A DNA stretch of 64,000 nt from Mermis nigrescens. Its lineage: Eukaryota > Nematoda > Enoplea > Mermithida > Mermithidae. The translations under genes and the position numbers were made by a program. The notes below the pieces were generated by a model. That model worked only from the letters and a program-made list of their open reading frames with translations, was not told the origin of the DNA and searched no databases. The stretch lies in contig JAVLUZ010000512.1 in assembly GCA_036768485.1 (NCBI GenBank), positions 434,001-498,000 on the forward strand, in the 5' to 3' direction. Each line of letters opens with the position of its first letter. The first letter of the stretch is position 1. Below are positions 25,725 through 36,864 of the stretch, one piece after another.

Positions 25725-25913
25725 ATTAACAAGACCGCAGGTACTTCCGGCTATGGCACTCCAGCAGCCAAAGAACGAAACAATTGCTATGAGGCAGGCT
25801 AACAACACAACAAGTGCAGGAATCGTAAGGAAGCTGGTTTCGAAAAACTTGACCGTATTTGACCACTGGATATTCATGTATATGCCCAAACCCAGACAAA
25901 CAAGCGCTCCAAT
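25725..25913 (-). CDS. Tetraspanin exon: end of TM1, short loop, TM2
   Basis: Acceptor TGTAATCCTAG and donor GTAAGT bound 63 codons in phase 0. It encodes GALVCLGLGIYMNIQW, then TIPALVVLLAC and SFFGCWSAIAGSTCGLVN. The GC after TM2 and the short polar inner loop are typical. Confidence 0.9.
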
Positions 25914-25974
25914 CTAGGATTACAGATCGCTATCAATGATTTGTTTTTAGAAAAATCGGACTTTACCTTTTATC

Positions 25975-26346
25975 TACCAACGTTCCAAAAAAGGAACATT
26001 TTTTCAATCGGCTGCCATTTAATTAAAAATAGGAATTTAAAGTTCGAATTTTGACTTTTAGTGTCACGAAATGATAAATTTTATCACAGGGAAGTTTCAG
26101 CTTTCAAATATTTTTATTGACTTCAAAAATAATCAGTGAAGTTGACCAAAATTGGACTTTTGGGACTGATTTGACCTTTTTGACCTCTACTTTTGACCAC
26201 CCCCATTTTTGTTAAATTTGGCTTATATTTTCACATTTCTGGATGTTTTTGGAACATTCTGATATAAGTTACCCCAACTAGAGACGAGTATTTACATTTC
26301 TGCATAGGTTTCTTTGGGCATGTTCCAAAAATGGAACGTTGGTAAG
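25975..26346. mobile_element. MITE with TIR TACCAACGTTCC
   Basis: ACCAACGTTCCAAAAAAGG at the left and CCAAAAATGGAACGTTGGTA at the right are inverted repeats 370 bases apart. There is no coding sequence. It separates the first visible tetraspanin exon from the piggyBac locus. Confidence 0.65.
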
Positions 26347-26458
26347 ATCGAGGTACAGAATATACATATTTTACAAAATCGGGCAAATTGTAACAATAAG
26401 TAGAGAAACATGCATAAACATACAAAATACACTACTAATCACTAAAAAAAATGTCATA

Positions 26459-26618
26459 GAAACTTTTGGAAATTTCTAGAAACTTACAGAAATTCATAGA
26501 AAATTCTAGAACATTCTATGAAATATTACATGGAAACTTTTGGAAATTTCTAGAAATTTGTTGAATTTCTAGAATCTTCATCAAGACTTTGTAGAAAATT
26601 CTAGAATTTTTTATGACT
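26459..26618 (+). promoter_or_regulatory. Heat-shock-element-like array upstream of piggyBac transposase
   Basis: GAA and TTC triplets alternate every five bases, the nGAAnnTTCn arrangement bound by heat-shock factor. From 26469 to 26516 there are ten consecutive units in strict 5-bp register, eight of them perfect. A second run covers 26533-26579 with a one-base slip, and a third covers 26594-26606. GAAATTTCTAGAA and TTCTAGAACATTC are ideal three-unit sites. A TATA box follows at 26620. HSF binding itself is inferred. Confidence 0.75.
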
Positions 26619-26619
26619 G

Positions 26620-26627
26620 TATATAAG
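26620..26627 (+). promoter_or_regulatory. TATA box of the piggyBac transposase
   Basis: TATATAAG lies 14 bases after the last heat-shock-like triplet and about 130 bases before the transposase ATG at 26756. Transcription would start near 26650. The HSE array, TATA and short leader resemble hsp gene promoters. Confidence 0.65.
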
Positions 26628-26755
26628 CAGATGAATTTCAGATAGTTTCATTCAATAATCAGTTATCTAATCATAATATATCTATCACTGATTGTTGTGC
26701 TTTATTATCAATTGTTTATTCATCCTGTGTTACTATTTGTTTCTCATTACTAAAT

Positions 26756-28505
26756 ATGAGTACCAGACGATGCTTGACAGTCCAGAAAGCTGTGGAACGA
26801 CTGCTTGCAGATCCTGAAATCGAAGATGCCAGTATTGTCATTCTTCCACCAGCAGACAATTTGGAAGCCTCAGACGTTGAAGATATCGAAGATGAAGCCC
26901 TTATACCCGAAGTTCCAGTCGATGTATGTGGCGAATTGGAATTGGAAAGAAGTCGATTCAAAAAGCGATGAAGAAATCGATGAAGATGATCAATTGCTAT
27001 CAGCCTATTGTCAAGAATCAAGAGATACAAAACCAAAACATACACATGAAAAGCCAAAACCACGATGGACAAAAAAAGCCGCCTTCCAGACCGAAATGGA
27101 TCAAAATGTTCCACCAAAATTGGCCGATGTTCGCCCTGACCTTCTTCAAAAGACCCCATTTGAAATTTTCATCGAAGTCATAGGGGAAGATTATTTACAA
27201 CAACTCGCAGATATGACGAATTTATATGCTCAACAAAAACTGGCCACAGCTGATACTGATGCTGACGAAATCACCCGATTTTTTTGGAATCCTTCTGTTC
27301 AGTGGCTACCACTGCCTCCCAGAAGAAGCCCACTACTGGTCAACTGCAGAAGATTTGAGCAACAATATTGTCCCAAAAATTATGGCAAGAAAACGTTTTC
27401 AATGCCTGAAAAGCTATTGTCACATAGTTGATAATTTGAACTTACAGCCTGGCAAAGCTGCTAAAGTTGAACCATTTTATAATCATTTGTCAGCTCAACT
27501 TTTGAAGATAGGTGGAGTCTTCAGTGAAAGCCTTAGCATTGACGAGTCAATGGTGCCCTATTATGGTAATCATTCTTGCAAAATGTTTATTCGTGGCAAA
27601 CCAATCCGCTTTGGCTACAAGGTTTGGATGATGTGCAGCCCTGATGAATATCCTTTTTCGATGCAGATTTATACTGGTGCTAAAAATCAGCAAGAGCCTG
27701 AAGTTGAAAAGGTGCCACTTGGAACAAGAGTGATTTCCGACTTGACCTCTGTCATACAAGACCCAAAAAGCCATAGCCTTTTCTTCGATAATTTCTTCAC
27801 TTCCCGCAGCCTGATGATCCAGCTAAAGGAAAAAGGCTTTAGAGCAATTGGCACAGTCAGAGAAAACAGGACTGGAAAATGTCCATTGTTGGCATCCAAA
27901 GAACTGGGCAAGCAAGATCGTGGTGAATTCGACTATAGAAGTGATGGTGAAGTCCTCTGTGTGCGTTGGAATGATAACAGTGTTGTCACACTTATGTCCA
28001 ACTGGATGAAACCTTTTCCAGTTCAAAATGCCACTCGATACTCCATCAAGGAATAGAAAAAATTCAGATAAAGCAGCCTAAAATGATTGCTGCATACAAT
28101 CAAGGAATGGGAGGAGTTGACCTGCTCGACCGCCTACTTGCCTCTTACCGTCCAAAGCTTAGATCTAAAAAATGGTGGTGGAATTTATTTTCAAATGGCT
28201 TGAATTTAGCAGTTGTTGCAGCTTGGCGAATTCACTGTCAGCTGCTTGGCAAAGAAGCTATGAGCCATTTGGATTTCAGGCGAGAAATCACAATGGTAGC
28301 AATGAAATGTGGCCTCTCCAGCTATCGCACTCGAAAAGGTGGCCCCACAGCACCTATCTGCAATGATGTCAAAACATCACAAGGTCATTTCTTGACCCCA
28401 ACGTCACAAGGTCGATGCATTGTCTGCACAAAGAATATCACAATGTGGTGTGAATTTTGTGGAAAACGTTTACATATGAAGTGTTTTCCTGAATTTCATA
28501 AGTGA
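26756..28505 (+). pseudogene. piggyBac-family DDD transposase, frameshifted
   Basis: piggyBac transposases cut and paste DNA at TTAA sites using three aspartates. All three regions are visible: SIDESMVPYYG, LFFDNFFTS and NQGMGGVDLLDRLLASYRP. An acidic N-terminus and a C-terminal cysteine/histidine zinc-binding tail (CIVCTKNITMWCEFCGKRLH) flank them. The reading frame changes three times by one base: near 26945-26960, at a run of seven T near 27281-27287, and near 28040-28060. The encoded protein is therefore broken, or the assembly has indels. The catalytic motifs are intact and divergence appears low, which suggests recent activity. Left and right terminal repeats were not clearly identified; GGACTGCCC followed by TTAA at 28750-28760 is a possible right end. 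Confidence 0.92.
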
Positions 28506-30403
28506 TTTTTTATTATTTTCAAGTAATGCTTTATGATAATAGCTTTATTATTGTTATATAACATGCTTTATGATGTAAGCTTTAGTGTTAGTATTTACGT
28601 TGTAAGTAGAAAGTAAAAAAAACCACTGCATGGGCAGCCATGAAACTTTATTTACATCATATTGGGCCCAATATGACTAAAATTTATCATGGGGAACATT
28701 GGGCGATGCCTCCTTCTCTGCGAAAGTGGCCTTTATAACAATGTTCTTGGACTGCCCTTAAGCCGTTAAGTTATAATAAAATAAAAATGTGAGATTATCA
28801 AGGCAATTTTAAAACACTTATACTGCGGTACGCACAACAGAAGCTTTTACGCCACTACTGAAAAGTGGAACTATAGTCTATTTCACGAAACTTTTGCACA
28901 GATCAAAATTCCTGAGTAATATAAATCGACTATAAAAGCTCTTTAAACTGAAACAACAATCATATTGTGTATATCTATTGATAAGCATATGAAGTTTTAC
29001 AGTGCTGAATCGTCTTACTGTAGGCTGCCTAGAAACCACTTTTGTAGCTGCTTGCTCGAAAGCTCAAAATTGGTTTTCGTGCAAAAGGTTTCGTGGAAAT
29101 AGACTATAGAATTGAATATTATTTACGAGAATTTGCGGCGCGTTTAAATATTGTTGACCGACGCTTTTTATCAGCAGTATAATACATTAATGCATGTTCC
29201 TTAAATATGATTTTTTATATTATGCTTAATTTCAGAAATGTAGATGGAATAGGGTAGAAATATAAGTTATACTTAAAATTAAAACCATACAAATAGAATG
29301 AAATTGAAGCAAAAGACGGCATATCGGACGCAATTGTACAGCATTCTTGTCGAGCGATTATGAAGGAACGCTATGAATGAAACAGCCGCACGACGCAACT
29401 GCAAGAACCAAATGAACTTGTAACTTTGTTCGCGAATAAGAATGTAAATTGATATTTTTAGTGTAATAAAATGAGAGTTTAAAATTATCCAATATGTATA
29501 ACTGAATCAATTTAGCAATACACACAATAAATTTCGTTTTTGATATCTCTTAATATGGATCGCTGTGTTCCATGAAATTTTATTTTCATATGGACAAAAC
29601 ATTTAAAATTTTGTGTTTTGATTTTTCAGATCATATTTCACTAATTTTTATTTTATGCGAAATAATCCATGGCCTATGCGCTTGATGATCGTGCAAAAAT
29701 TACAGCGTTGTAAAGCAATTATAAATATAGGTGAATATAAGGCAATTTAGAGAATGTTGTTTTACAACGTACTAAAATTGTTAAGTAAGAGGCGCAAGCT
29801 TATGTGAAACAGACTACAGTCATGGCTGAACTAAAGTTCAGAACTCAAAATAAAATGTAAACGGTATGTTCAGACCAAAGTGGTGTGATGCTTTGATGGA
29901 AAAAGAAAGAAGAAACGCAGCTGGTCGGCTCCGTACATACATGGCGGCAGTCAAATTCTGGAGTCTGGATGGTTTACAAGTGGCAAAAATCCCAAAAAAC
30001 ACGTCAAAAATTAAAATCTTGGGATCTATCGACTTTTAGGCAGTGCCGGATTCTCGTAAGAAAGGGAGGTTGCTCCCACGCGCACGTGTAGTCGGCTGAT
30101 TTAGCAGACAATTTGAGCCTCGTCGAGAACATTCTTTTCACGTTTATTTTCTTGAACCAAACATTGGAATTTTTTCTCGATCAAAGCGTTATGGCACCAA
30201 TTCTGTCGTCTCCACTATAGTTTGTTTCAAAGTTTTTGACTTCTTTACAGTATAATGACTCAAAAGTATTAACTGTTCAGCCAATCGGTGAAGAGCAGTT
30301 TCTTAACACTCGCCCGCCTCTCGCATCGACTGATTCGCTAATTATACAATGCGCTGTGTAACATTTTAAACTTTGCCCCCGCTTCCCTATAGCACTCAAG
30401 CTG

Positions 30404-30862
30404 CCAAGAAGGACTCTACAGTTCGAGTGCTGCCACCACTGGCCATTGTTCGGTCGCTTACGCGAGCTTAACCAGTGCTCAAGCAAAAGAAATTGCGCCA
30501 CCTTATCTACAGGAAGTATCAAATCTACGGGTTTGAGCGCAAAAAGAAAAGCTAAAAACAGCACGAAGCTCGATGAGCGTGTAGGTGCTGCTTCACTTAA
30601 ACTACCCCCTCTTAACAAATAGGCCCTTTGGGGAGATGCCCAAAGGTATCTCCGTGAGACCTCCAATGCAGAGTCCTACTGTGCAGCTTGAGTGCTGCCA
30701 CTGGCCAGTGTTCGGACGCTTACGCGCGCCAAACTATTGCTCAACCAAAAAAGAAATTGCGCCACTCTAACTAGAGATGAAGCATCAAACCTACGGGTTT
30801 GAGCGCAAAAAGAGCTAAACATAGCTCAAAACTCGGAGAGCGTATAAGTGCTGCTTCACTTG
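30404..30862. repeat. Tandem duplication of a 190-bp block
   Basis: 30404-30600 and 30672-30862 share 'gagtgctgccac..tggccagtgttcgg', 'gaaattgcgccac', 'ctacgggtttgagcgcaaaaa' and 'gtgctgcttcactt' in the same order. They are more GC-rich than the surroundings. Neither copy keeps an open frame with a recognised product. Confidence 0.75.
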
Positions 30863-30889
30863 CAAAATTGACCACGTTTCCGTTGGGCC

Positions 30890-32150
30890 GGTTCAAGGTC
30901 CCGGGAGGAGGATTTTCCAGGTAAGGTGCGTCAGGGTCAACACACCCAAAGCCATTTCTGGAAAAATTTTTCCAGCTTTAGAGTACAAGGTAGTTGTGTA
31001 GGAGTCGGAAACGGGGCACCTCATGATGAATGTAGGTATTATAAATACATGACATTATAATTTCGCATTGTTTCCGTCGGAGGTTTTACCCCTGGTATTT
31101 GTTCAAAGTCCTGGAACGGGATTCCCCAAGTAGGGAACATCAGAATGACCATCTCAATCGTGTTTCTGGGAAAATTTCTCCCATAGGAATAGTTCTAAGC
31201 ACACCTGGGCGTGGGGGGGGTTTGGGGGGTATGCACCCCCCAGAAACCAAAATACCCCCCCTCCCAGAAATCAAAATACCCCCCCAGAATTCAATTTTTG
31301 AAAATTTTTTTCGGTTTTTTCGCAATTTTTTGATGCCAATGGATAGTGCTTGATGAGAAACGTCGAAAAATGGTGTTTTTATCGCCCTACCACCATTTTT
31401 AAGGCCATTTTTTGACCTTCAAAAAAATCTTGCACCCCCAGAATTTTCTTGCTGCCCACGTATGGTTCTAAGTCATGGAATGGCACTTTCCAGGACTCGT
31501 CAAGATAAACAACGCCATTCACCAACTCCGTTTTTGGGAAAATTTCTCTAACTTATGGGTAATTTTAAGGCCTGAAAACGGGCTACCACATGATAAACAT
31601 GTTTTGCTGTTGCAAACATATCCCTGACCCTAGGGATTTCTTCTCTTGGGGGCGTTTCAAAGTAAGGAAAGCGAGATTGGGGTGTTTACCCTGACGTGGA
31701 CTATATGGGAATTCTGGAGATTTTTAAGCGTTTCAGGAGTGAAACCTCCGACGGAAAAGGGTTAAATTTGTAACGGTATAAAATCTTCGAGGTAGGTATC
31801 CCGTTTACGAGCTCTAAAACTATTCATGAGTGGGCGATATTTTTCCGAAAGCGGAGAGGCAGTATTCATCGTGATATGACTTAACTTGAGGAAGCAACTA
31901 TTTGAGATTTTCAACCACCGCCAAGGGGAAGAGACTTCCGACGGAAACGGGAAAATTTGTAACAAAATAAGTATTTTCATCTCGAGTACCCCATTCCCGA
32001 GGCCTAAGAGTACCTTAGAGGGATTTTTTTCCGAAAAGAGTTCCTGACGCGATGTTCTAGGAGAACACCGCGCATGGACTTTGAATCACGCCCTAATGGG
32101 AGAAACCTCCGACGGAAACGGGGTGGGTTATAATAACCGCATAATATGTT
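30890..32150. repeat. Degenerate tandem repeat with CTCCGACGGAAACGGG
   Basis: The phrase CCTCCGACGGAAACGGG or its variants, in both orientations, appears near 31076, 31745, 31935 and 32104. The last three are 175-190 bases apart, as in an old satellite. A G-rich MITE (31203-31465) interrupts it. Confidence 0.6.
31203..31465. mobile_element. CATACRTGGGC-type MITE with G/C runs
   Basis: It starts ACACCTGGGCGTGGGG and ends GCTGCCCACGTATGG, imperfect inverted termini, with the C/G-run interior 'cccccccagaattcaattttt'. An inverted sister copy lies at 32353-32607. Confidence 0.65.
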
Positions 32151-32168
32151 TATTATGAGGTAGGTACT

Positions 32169-32337
32169 TATAGTCTGTTTCACATAACTTTGTGCATAAA
32201 TTCAAAGAATTTTCGTCGATAGTAGGCCAAGAGTTACGATGTTTATATATCAGATCAATGCTGTAATCGCAATCCGTCAGCTTATTGTCGTAAATAGTTT
32301 TAAAATTTATGACCAAAGTTGTGTGAAACAGACTACA
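32169..32337. mobile_element. Palindromic MITE, TIR AGTCTGTTTCAC
   Basis: A full-length copy downstream of the Apollo gene, ending directly before the G-rich MITE at 32353. Confidence 0.85.
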
Positions 32338-32352
32338 GTTCCCGAGTCCTAA

Positions 32353-32607
32353 AACTACCATACGTGGGCAGCACCAAGATTCTAGGGGGGTCAAGATTTT
32401 TCAAAGGTCAGAAAATGGCCTTGAAAATGGTGGTATGGCGAGAAAATACCATTTTTCAACGTTTCTCATCGAGCACTATCCATTGGCATCAAAAAATGAA
32501 GAAAAAAACAAAAAATTTTAAAATTGAATTCTGGGGGGGGCTATTTTGATTCTCGGGGGGGGGGTGCGGAGTGCATACCCTCTAACCCCCTCCCTCCACG
32601 CCCAGGT
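32353..32607. mobile_element. CATACGTGGGCAGC-type MITE
   Basis: CATACGTGGGCAGCACCAAG at the left and CACGCCCAGGTGTG at the right, inverted relative to the copy at 31203. It ends about 45 bases from the probable Apollo polyadenylation signal. Confidence 0.65.
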
Positions 32608-32649
32608 GTGAAAACTACCCTAAAACTACTATTTTAATGTTGTAAACAA

Positions 32650-32655
32650 TTTATT
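32650..32655 (-). promoter_or_regulatory. Probable polyadenylation signal AATAAA of the Apollo gene
   Basis: TTTATT on the plus strand is AATAAA on the minus strand, 137 bases after the stop codon at 32792. No transcript evidence is available. Confidence 0.5.
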
Positions 32656-32791
32656 ATATTCACTCAGAAAAATGTCTGTGACTCATAAAATTCGAAACAA
32701 TCGCACAAACAGCAACTACGAGAGAAAACACAAAAAACAATTGCTAAATAACGAAATAGAAATAAATACAAAAATGTAGTATAGGCTGACG

Positions 32792-33142
32792 TCAAAACGG
32801 AAGAGCATCAACAACCGACTTTGCAAAGCGCCTGGCTCTTTGCAATACAACACCAACGTCACGGGTTAATACATGCGGTTCCGGCAATGCATCCTCGTAA
32901 CTCTCACTGAAATTATGGTCAGAGAAACTGTTGTCCACTTCCCTCCGTTTCGACGAATTCGTGGTATCATCGTTACAATTTAAAACGCTAGATTCACAAC
33001 GAGTTTTATGTTCGATTGATGTTGAGGTGTCTTCAATGCTGAAACTCAGCGCATTGGACAATTTATTGATGTCATTAAGAGGATTCGATGTAGCCGCACA
33101 CACACCACTGCAAGCATTTCCGGTTCCGTTCACAGATTCGTC
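32792..33142 (-). CDS. Apollo last exon (probable)
   Basis: Acceptor GATGTAATTTAG, phase 0, stop TGA at 32794-32792. It encodes DESVNGTGNACSG.. and ends LQRARRFAKSVVDALPF, a short amphipathic C-terminus. No family motif was recognised. Confidence 0.7.
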   Translation of the reverse strand, partial: DESVNGTGNACSGVCAATSNPLNDINKLSNALSFSIEDTSTSIEHKTRCESSVLNCNDDTTNSSKRREVDNSFSDHNFSESYEDALPEPHVLTRDVGVVLQRARRFAKSVVDALPF

Positions 33143-33932
33143 CTAAATTACATCGAAAAAATCCCACGTGGTTAGCGAATATTATTAAATTGGACTTAAT
33201 TTTTAAGGCGAAGTATCAGTTTTACAAATGGGCTTACTTACGAAATTTCATATCACGCAGTTGAACACTTCTTTATTATATAATGTGATGACGCAAGAAT
33301 GAAGATTACACATTTTAGACTGGGAACAATAACATTAAAATTGAAACATCTAAGAGCTGCTGTAAGAACTCGGAATAATGCATTTTTCTAAAATATTGCA
33401 GAAGCAAGGAAAGTGTAAATATTCATATAATCGAACAAAGCGACCTAAGATATCAAGATAAAAAAACATCATTCCAGTAAAGCGCTAATCTAGTTTTTCC
33501 CACTTAAAAAAGCTCAGAACTAGATTTCGATACGCATATGCGACACTTAAGCCCACCTACTAATCCATCATTTATCAGTCAATGAAAAATTACTACAATT
33601 TCACATGTCGTGGTACTATTTCTATTCATTTTTCTTTTCTTTTTCTTTTCTCTGTATTCAATTCTATTCTAATTTTTTTCATTCATTATTTTTCTATTCT
33701 ATTCTAAAATTTCTATTTTTCCAATTATATTCTTTTCTATTCTATTTATTCTAAAAGAAGACATGCGTTTTTATTGCAAGCGACTTTGGAAGATATTAAA
33801 AGTCGAAGAGTGAAATTTTCGGAAAATAATAACAAGACAAACGAGATATACTCGTAATTCGCGAAACTAAAAATTGCAAGTAAACAAATAGTTCTGATTC
33901 AAATCGAGTCTAAAAATAGTGCACTAACTCAC
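33143..33932. other. Apollo intron 6
   Basis: It holds a pyrimidine-rich TTTTCTATTCTATTC stretch at 33625-33755 on the plus strand. No other feature was seen. Confidence 0.5.
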
Positions 33933-34675
33933 CGAAGCTTTTTGATAAGCCGAAAAATCGTTATCACTGCATTCAGGCGGTACGAAGAAAGTTAGCGTGC
34001 CGTTAGAGAGGCGGTCTTCTTCCGAATCATCTCCGCACGAAGCGCTCCCCCTAGCAGAATTAGAATAAATATCCGACGCACAGTCTTCAATGCTCAGTGA
34101 ATCTTGGCTGTAAGCACTTGAATCATTATTTTGAGCAGTAAACAGACCACCGAACTGAGGCGACGAAATTCTATCGAATTCGGCAGTATTTTGATCGTTC
34201 AAATTAGTAATCCTGGCCATGCTATTCACTGCAGTAAAACCGCAGTTAAGATTTTTCGGGCTCCGCTTCACTAATTCTGAGTCTTGATCATACATGTAAC
34301 AGGGGAAGATAAATGGTATCCCCACAAAAATTTGGTTTTCCCCATCCTCCCAAAGCCGGAAAATTTTTGACCCAACATTTAAAAAAATTGAATTTTTGGC
34401 CGTTTCTAGGTGTTTTTTGGTTGAAAATTAGAGGTCATTTAACTTCAAATCCCTAAAAATGGTCGGGGACCCCACCCAAGATTTCGAGCCGTTACATGTA
34501 TGGTCACGATCGGCAATGTTTAGCAATTTAGCACTGTCGGAAGCTATCGTCGTTTGACCTGTTGCACAGTCATGCACGTCATCCCGGTGCGGCACGTTAA
34601 GGCAGGACTCATGCGCGTTTACGCTATGCTCTTCAGTCTTCACACAATGTGCCAGAAGTATTGCATCGCCATAAC
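33933..34675 (-). CDS. Apollo exon 6 (probable), interrupted by a 214-bp MITE
   Basis: Acceptor TTAATTTTCCCAG and donor GTGAGT. Two open segments, 34675-34503 (YGDAILLAHCVKTEE..NIADRD) and 34288-33933 (SELVKRSPKNLNC..DFSAYQKAS), are in the same frame and are separated exactly by the MITE at 34289-34502 and its target duplication. Read straight through, the MITE adds an in-frame stop. The encoded sequence is Ser/Asp-rich and probably disordered. Confidence 0.7.
34289..34502. mobile_element. hAT-type MITE inside an Apollo coding exon, TIR CATACATGTAAC
   Basis: It has perfect 12-bp inverted ends CATACATGTAAC..GTTACATGTATG and 8-bp flanks GTCTTGAT (34281-34288) and GTCACGAT (34503-34510; six of eight match). 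Its length plus duplication (222) is a multiple of three, so the exon frames on both sides still agree. Interior text 'ccggaaaatttttgaccc' is shared with a copy near 54437-54530. On the minus strand GTAACG lies right at its 5' end and a TTAG acceptor just beyond its 3' end, so it might be spliced out. Confidence 0.85.
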
Positions 34676-34849
34676 CTGGGAAAATTAATTCTATGCATTT
34701 GAATGTGGTGAATTCGGCGAGGAAAAGATGCATGAAAATGGCTCGCAAAAGAGGACGAGGGTAAAAATTACATCCTTTTTGCTGACGTATGCAGCTATCC
34801 CTTTGTGGATGACTCACATTTTCGTTCTAACACAAATACAAGTAGTAGC

Positions 34850-35480
34850 GGATCTAGGATTATCCTAAGGGGGAAGGGGGCGGTAACCAAACTTTTCCAA
34901 AAAAAGTCGAAAATAAGTCCGAAAATTTGCCCTTCACATTCGAAATAGCGTTTTTTCGATGTCTTTTATTGTCCACTTTTATTTATTTAAAATCGTCTAG
35001 GCGCAACATTTTTTAGAAAAAATTTTAAATTTTCAACAATTTTGCTTTTAAATCATTGAATTAATTTTAGCGACAATCTGATGCGAAGCGCTAGAAAATT
35101 TGTGAAATTAAAGCGAAAGAAAGTTCAGAAGCTTAAATTACTGCTCTACCTCCTGTATTTGTAGCATTTAACGTGGAACGTCTAAAATTTTTAATACTTA
35201 CGCTCGAAAAATAGAATAAAACTATGCTGAAAAAGCTGTTTCTGCTTTAGAAATCGTGTTAAAATTTATTCCGTGAACAAAAATATGGCTTCCAGGCCGC
35301 CAAGAAAGTAAATAAATGCCTTTATAGGTATTATCCGGCCCTTCAAAAAATTTGAGAAATTTTGAATATACTCACTGACGGCTAAAAATCATTGCAAATT
35401 ATAAATCCATTCTTTATCTCGTCAATTAATTGGGCCGATGGATAAAGGGGCGACCCCCGCCCCTTTAAATTCGCCTATGA
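34850..35480. mobile_element. Decayed hAT-type element, GCGGATCTAGGAT family
   Basis: It begins AGCGGATCTAGGATTATCCT and ends near CCTTTAAATTCGCCTATGA, with the shared interior phrases 'gtccgaaaatttgcccttcac' and 'gatgcgaagcgctagaaaatt'. It is shorter than the 8275 copy and lies in Apollo intron 5. Confidence 0.65.
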
Positions 35481-35499
35481 ATACAACTTAACCATTGTT

Positions 35500-36864
35500 G
35501 ACAGAGAGCCCGCAGATAGTAAAAATTCAAAATCAGCGAGAAAATCGTTTACTTCAAGCGCTTTGAACGATCTTTTAGCTCAAAAGTACGAACCTGACAG
35601 CCATTTTTGGCTATATTTTGTTGAATCCATTGAACTTTCTCAAAATTTTTTTCAATGTTCTATCGTCTGGAAGGAAACGTCATCGTTAGAAAAGCCAAAA
35701 ATTGTGTTTTTGACGTGCATCCATAGTAAATGATCCTACGAAGACATTTTAGAAAAACTTTTCGGTCGCACCTCCCTCAGAACTCTCATGCTGTGCTTGT
35801 AAGTCTATAAGCCTCGATATGTTTGCCCGTGCAAATCAAAGCTCACGGCAAACCTCAAGACTAAATTGAGGGTCAATATGAATTTTTCGATACATTTTCC
35901 CCTAATTTTCGCTTTTTCAGCTACAAAATTTTATCCCCAACGCTTGAACACCAAAGTATAAAAGCTTTTTATCAACGATTCAACAGACCAACGCAAACTT
36001 TCTCGAACAAAAGATATAGATACGTAGGTACCTACTGAAAATAAGACAAAGGATTCAAACAGAATATGGGAGATTTCACCTTCTGATTTTCACAAGGACG
36101 GAATCAATTATTTTAAAGAATAATGTAAATTTAAAGTTAAGGAAGCAGAGAGAAAAATCGAATCATCTCTAACTTAAGAATCATGCAAATTTGTTTGTAT
36201 GTATGTACACTGATCATTTTAGTTATAAAAACCACCGAGCTTGATAAACTAAGCAAAGCTTCTGTATTTATCCCTAAATTTTGATAATCAACCATTCAAG
36301 TTTTTAGACTAGAAGAATTTCTACGATGAGACTCGAAGGCCATGAGAGGTTTTGCAAAAAGTGATACACACGAATTTCTTCAGTGCGGTATGCAAACAGA
36401 AAAAAACAAATCTCGGGCTCAGCCATCAGCCTGTTCTAAAAACTTAATAAGCAAAAGCCCTATTATAATAATCTAGATTCAATACATGATAGACGCATCG
36501 TAGAGCAGTCGCAAAGTTGGTTCAATCAGAATTCAAACCTGTTAATAGAGTAAATGTCTTTCAATGGAATGATAAATCCTAATATAATTGGAATAAGTGC
36601 GAAAAACTAAGAAATGTTGGCGTGATTAATTAATGCAAAACAACGCATTTCGAAGTAATACATAGATTAAATACAAGATTAACAAGCAAAAAATCTGGGC
36701 TTGGGATCAGGAATAAAACTAAAAAATGAACCCTTTAAAACCAGTTAAAACGTTTTGAACGCAATAATTTCGGTTTTGTATAAACAGAAAACAAGGAATT
36801 ACGTATTTATCATTTTATAAGATGCGAGTAGGCTGCGAACTACTCAAAAGTCATAAGGACTTAC
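35500..36864. other. Apollo intron 5, rest
   Basis: 35500-35800 resembles part of the 37190-39505 family ('tagaaaagccaaaaattgtgtttttgac'). The remainder is AT-rich with nothing recognised. Confidence 0.45.

Larger units (their letters stand above)
13273..25913 (-). other. Gene span: tetraspanin (six exons seen, first exon missing)
   Basis: Tetraspanins are four-pass membrane proteins that organise membrane microdomains; they are recognised by a CCG motif and paired cysteines in the large extracellular loop. Exons 25913-25725, 24393-24319, 22841-22746 and 19678-19412 join in phase 0 throughout. They give the end of TM1 (CLGLGIY), TM2 (TIPALVVLLACLIAIVSFFGC), TM3 (FAIILICLAIGQALIFAF) and the large loop with WDKVQDTFECCGSRNYTDW and PKTCC. 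Exon 14845-14760 supplies the final GC (GCWYKISDYVAGL). A candidate last exon at 13359-13273 encodes a hydrophobic TM4-like end and a stop. The exon with the initiator Met and the first half of TM1 was not found above 25913. Introns reach 4.5 kb and contain many MITEs. Confidence 0.88.
28506..32650. other. Intergenic DNA, repeat-rich
   Basis: It contains the piggyBac 3' flank, a diverged AGTCTRTTTCAC element (28870-29110), a duplicated 190-base block (30404-30862), a degenerate repeat field with CTCCGACGGAAACGGG (30890-32150), two G-rich MITEs and one palindromic MITE. The missing first tetraspanin exon probably lies in or before this stretch but was not found. Confidence 0.55.

Noticed and set aside
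26716..27159. Minus-strand 147-codon frame opposite the transposase
   Set aside because: It is the antisense shadow of the acidic N-terminus of the piggyBac transposase.
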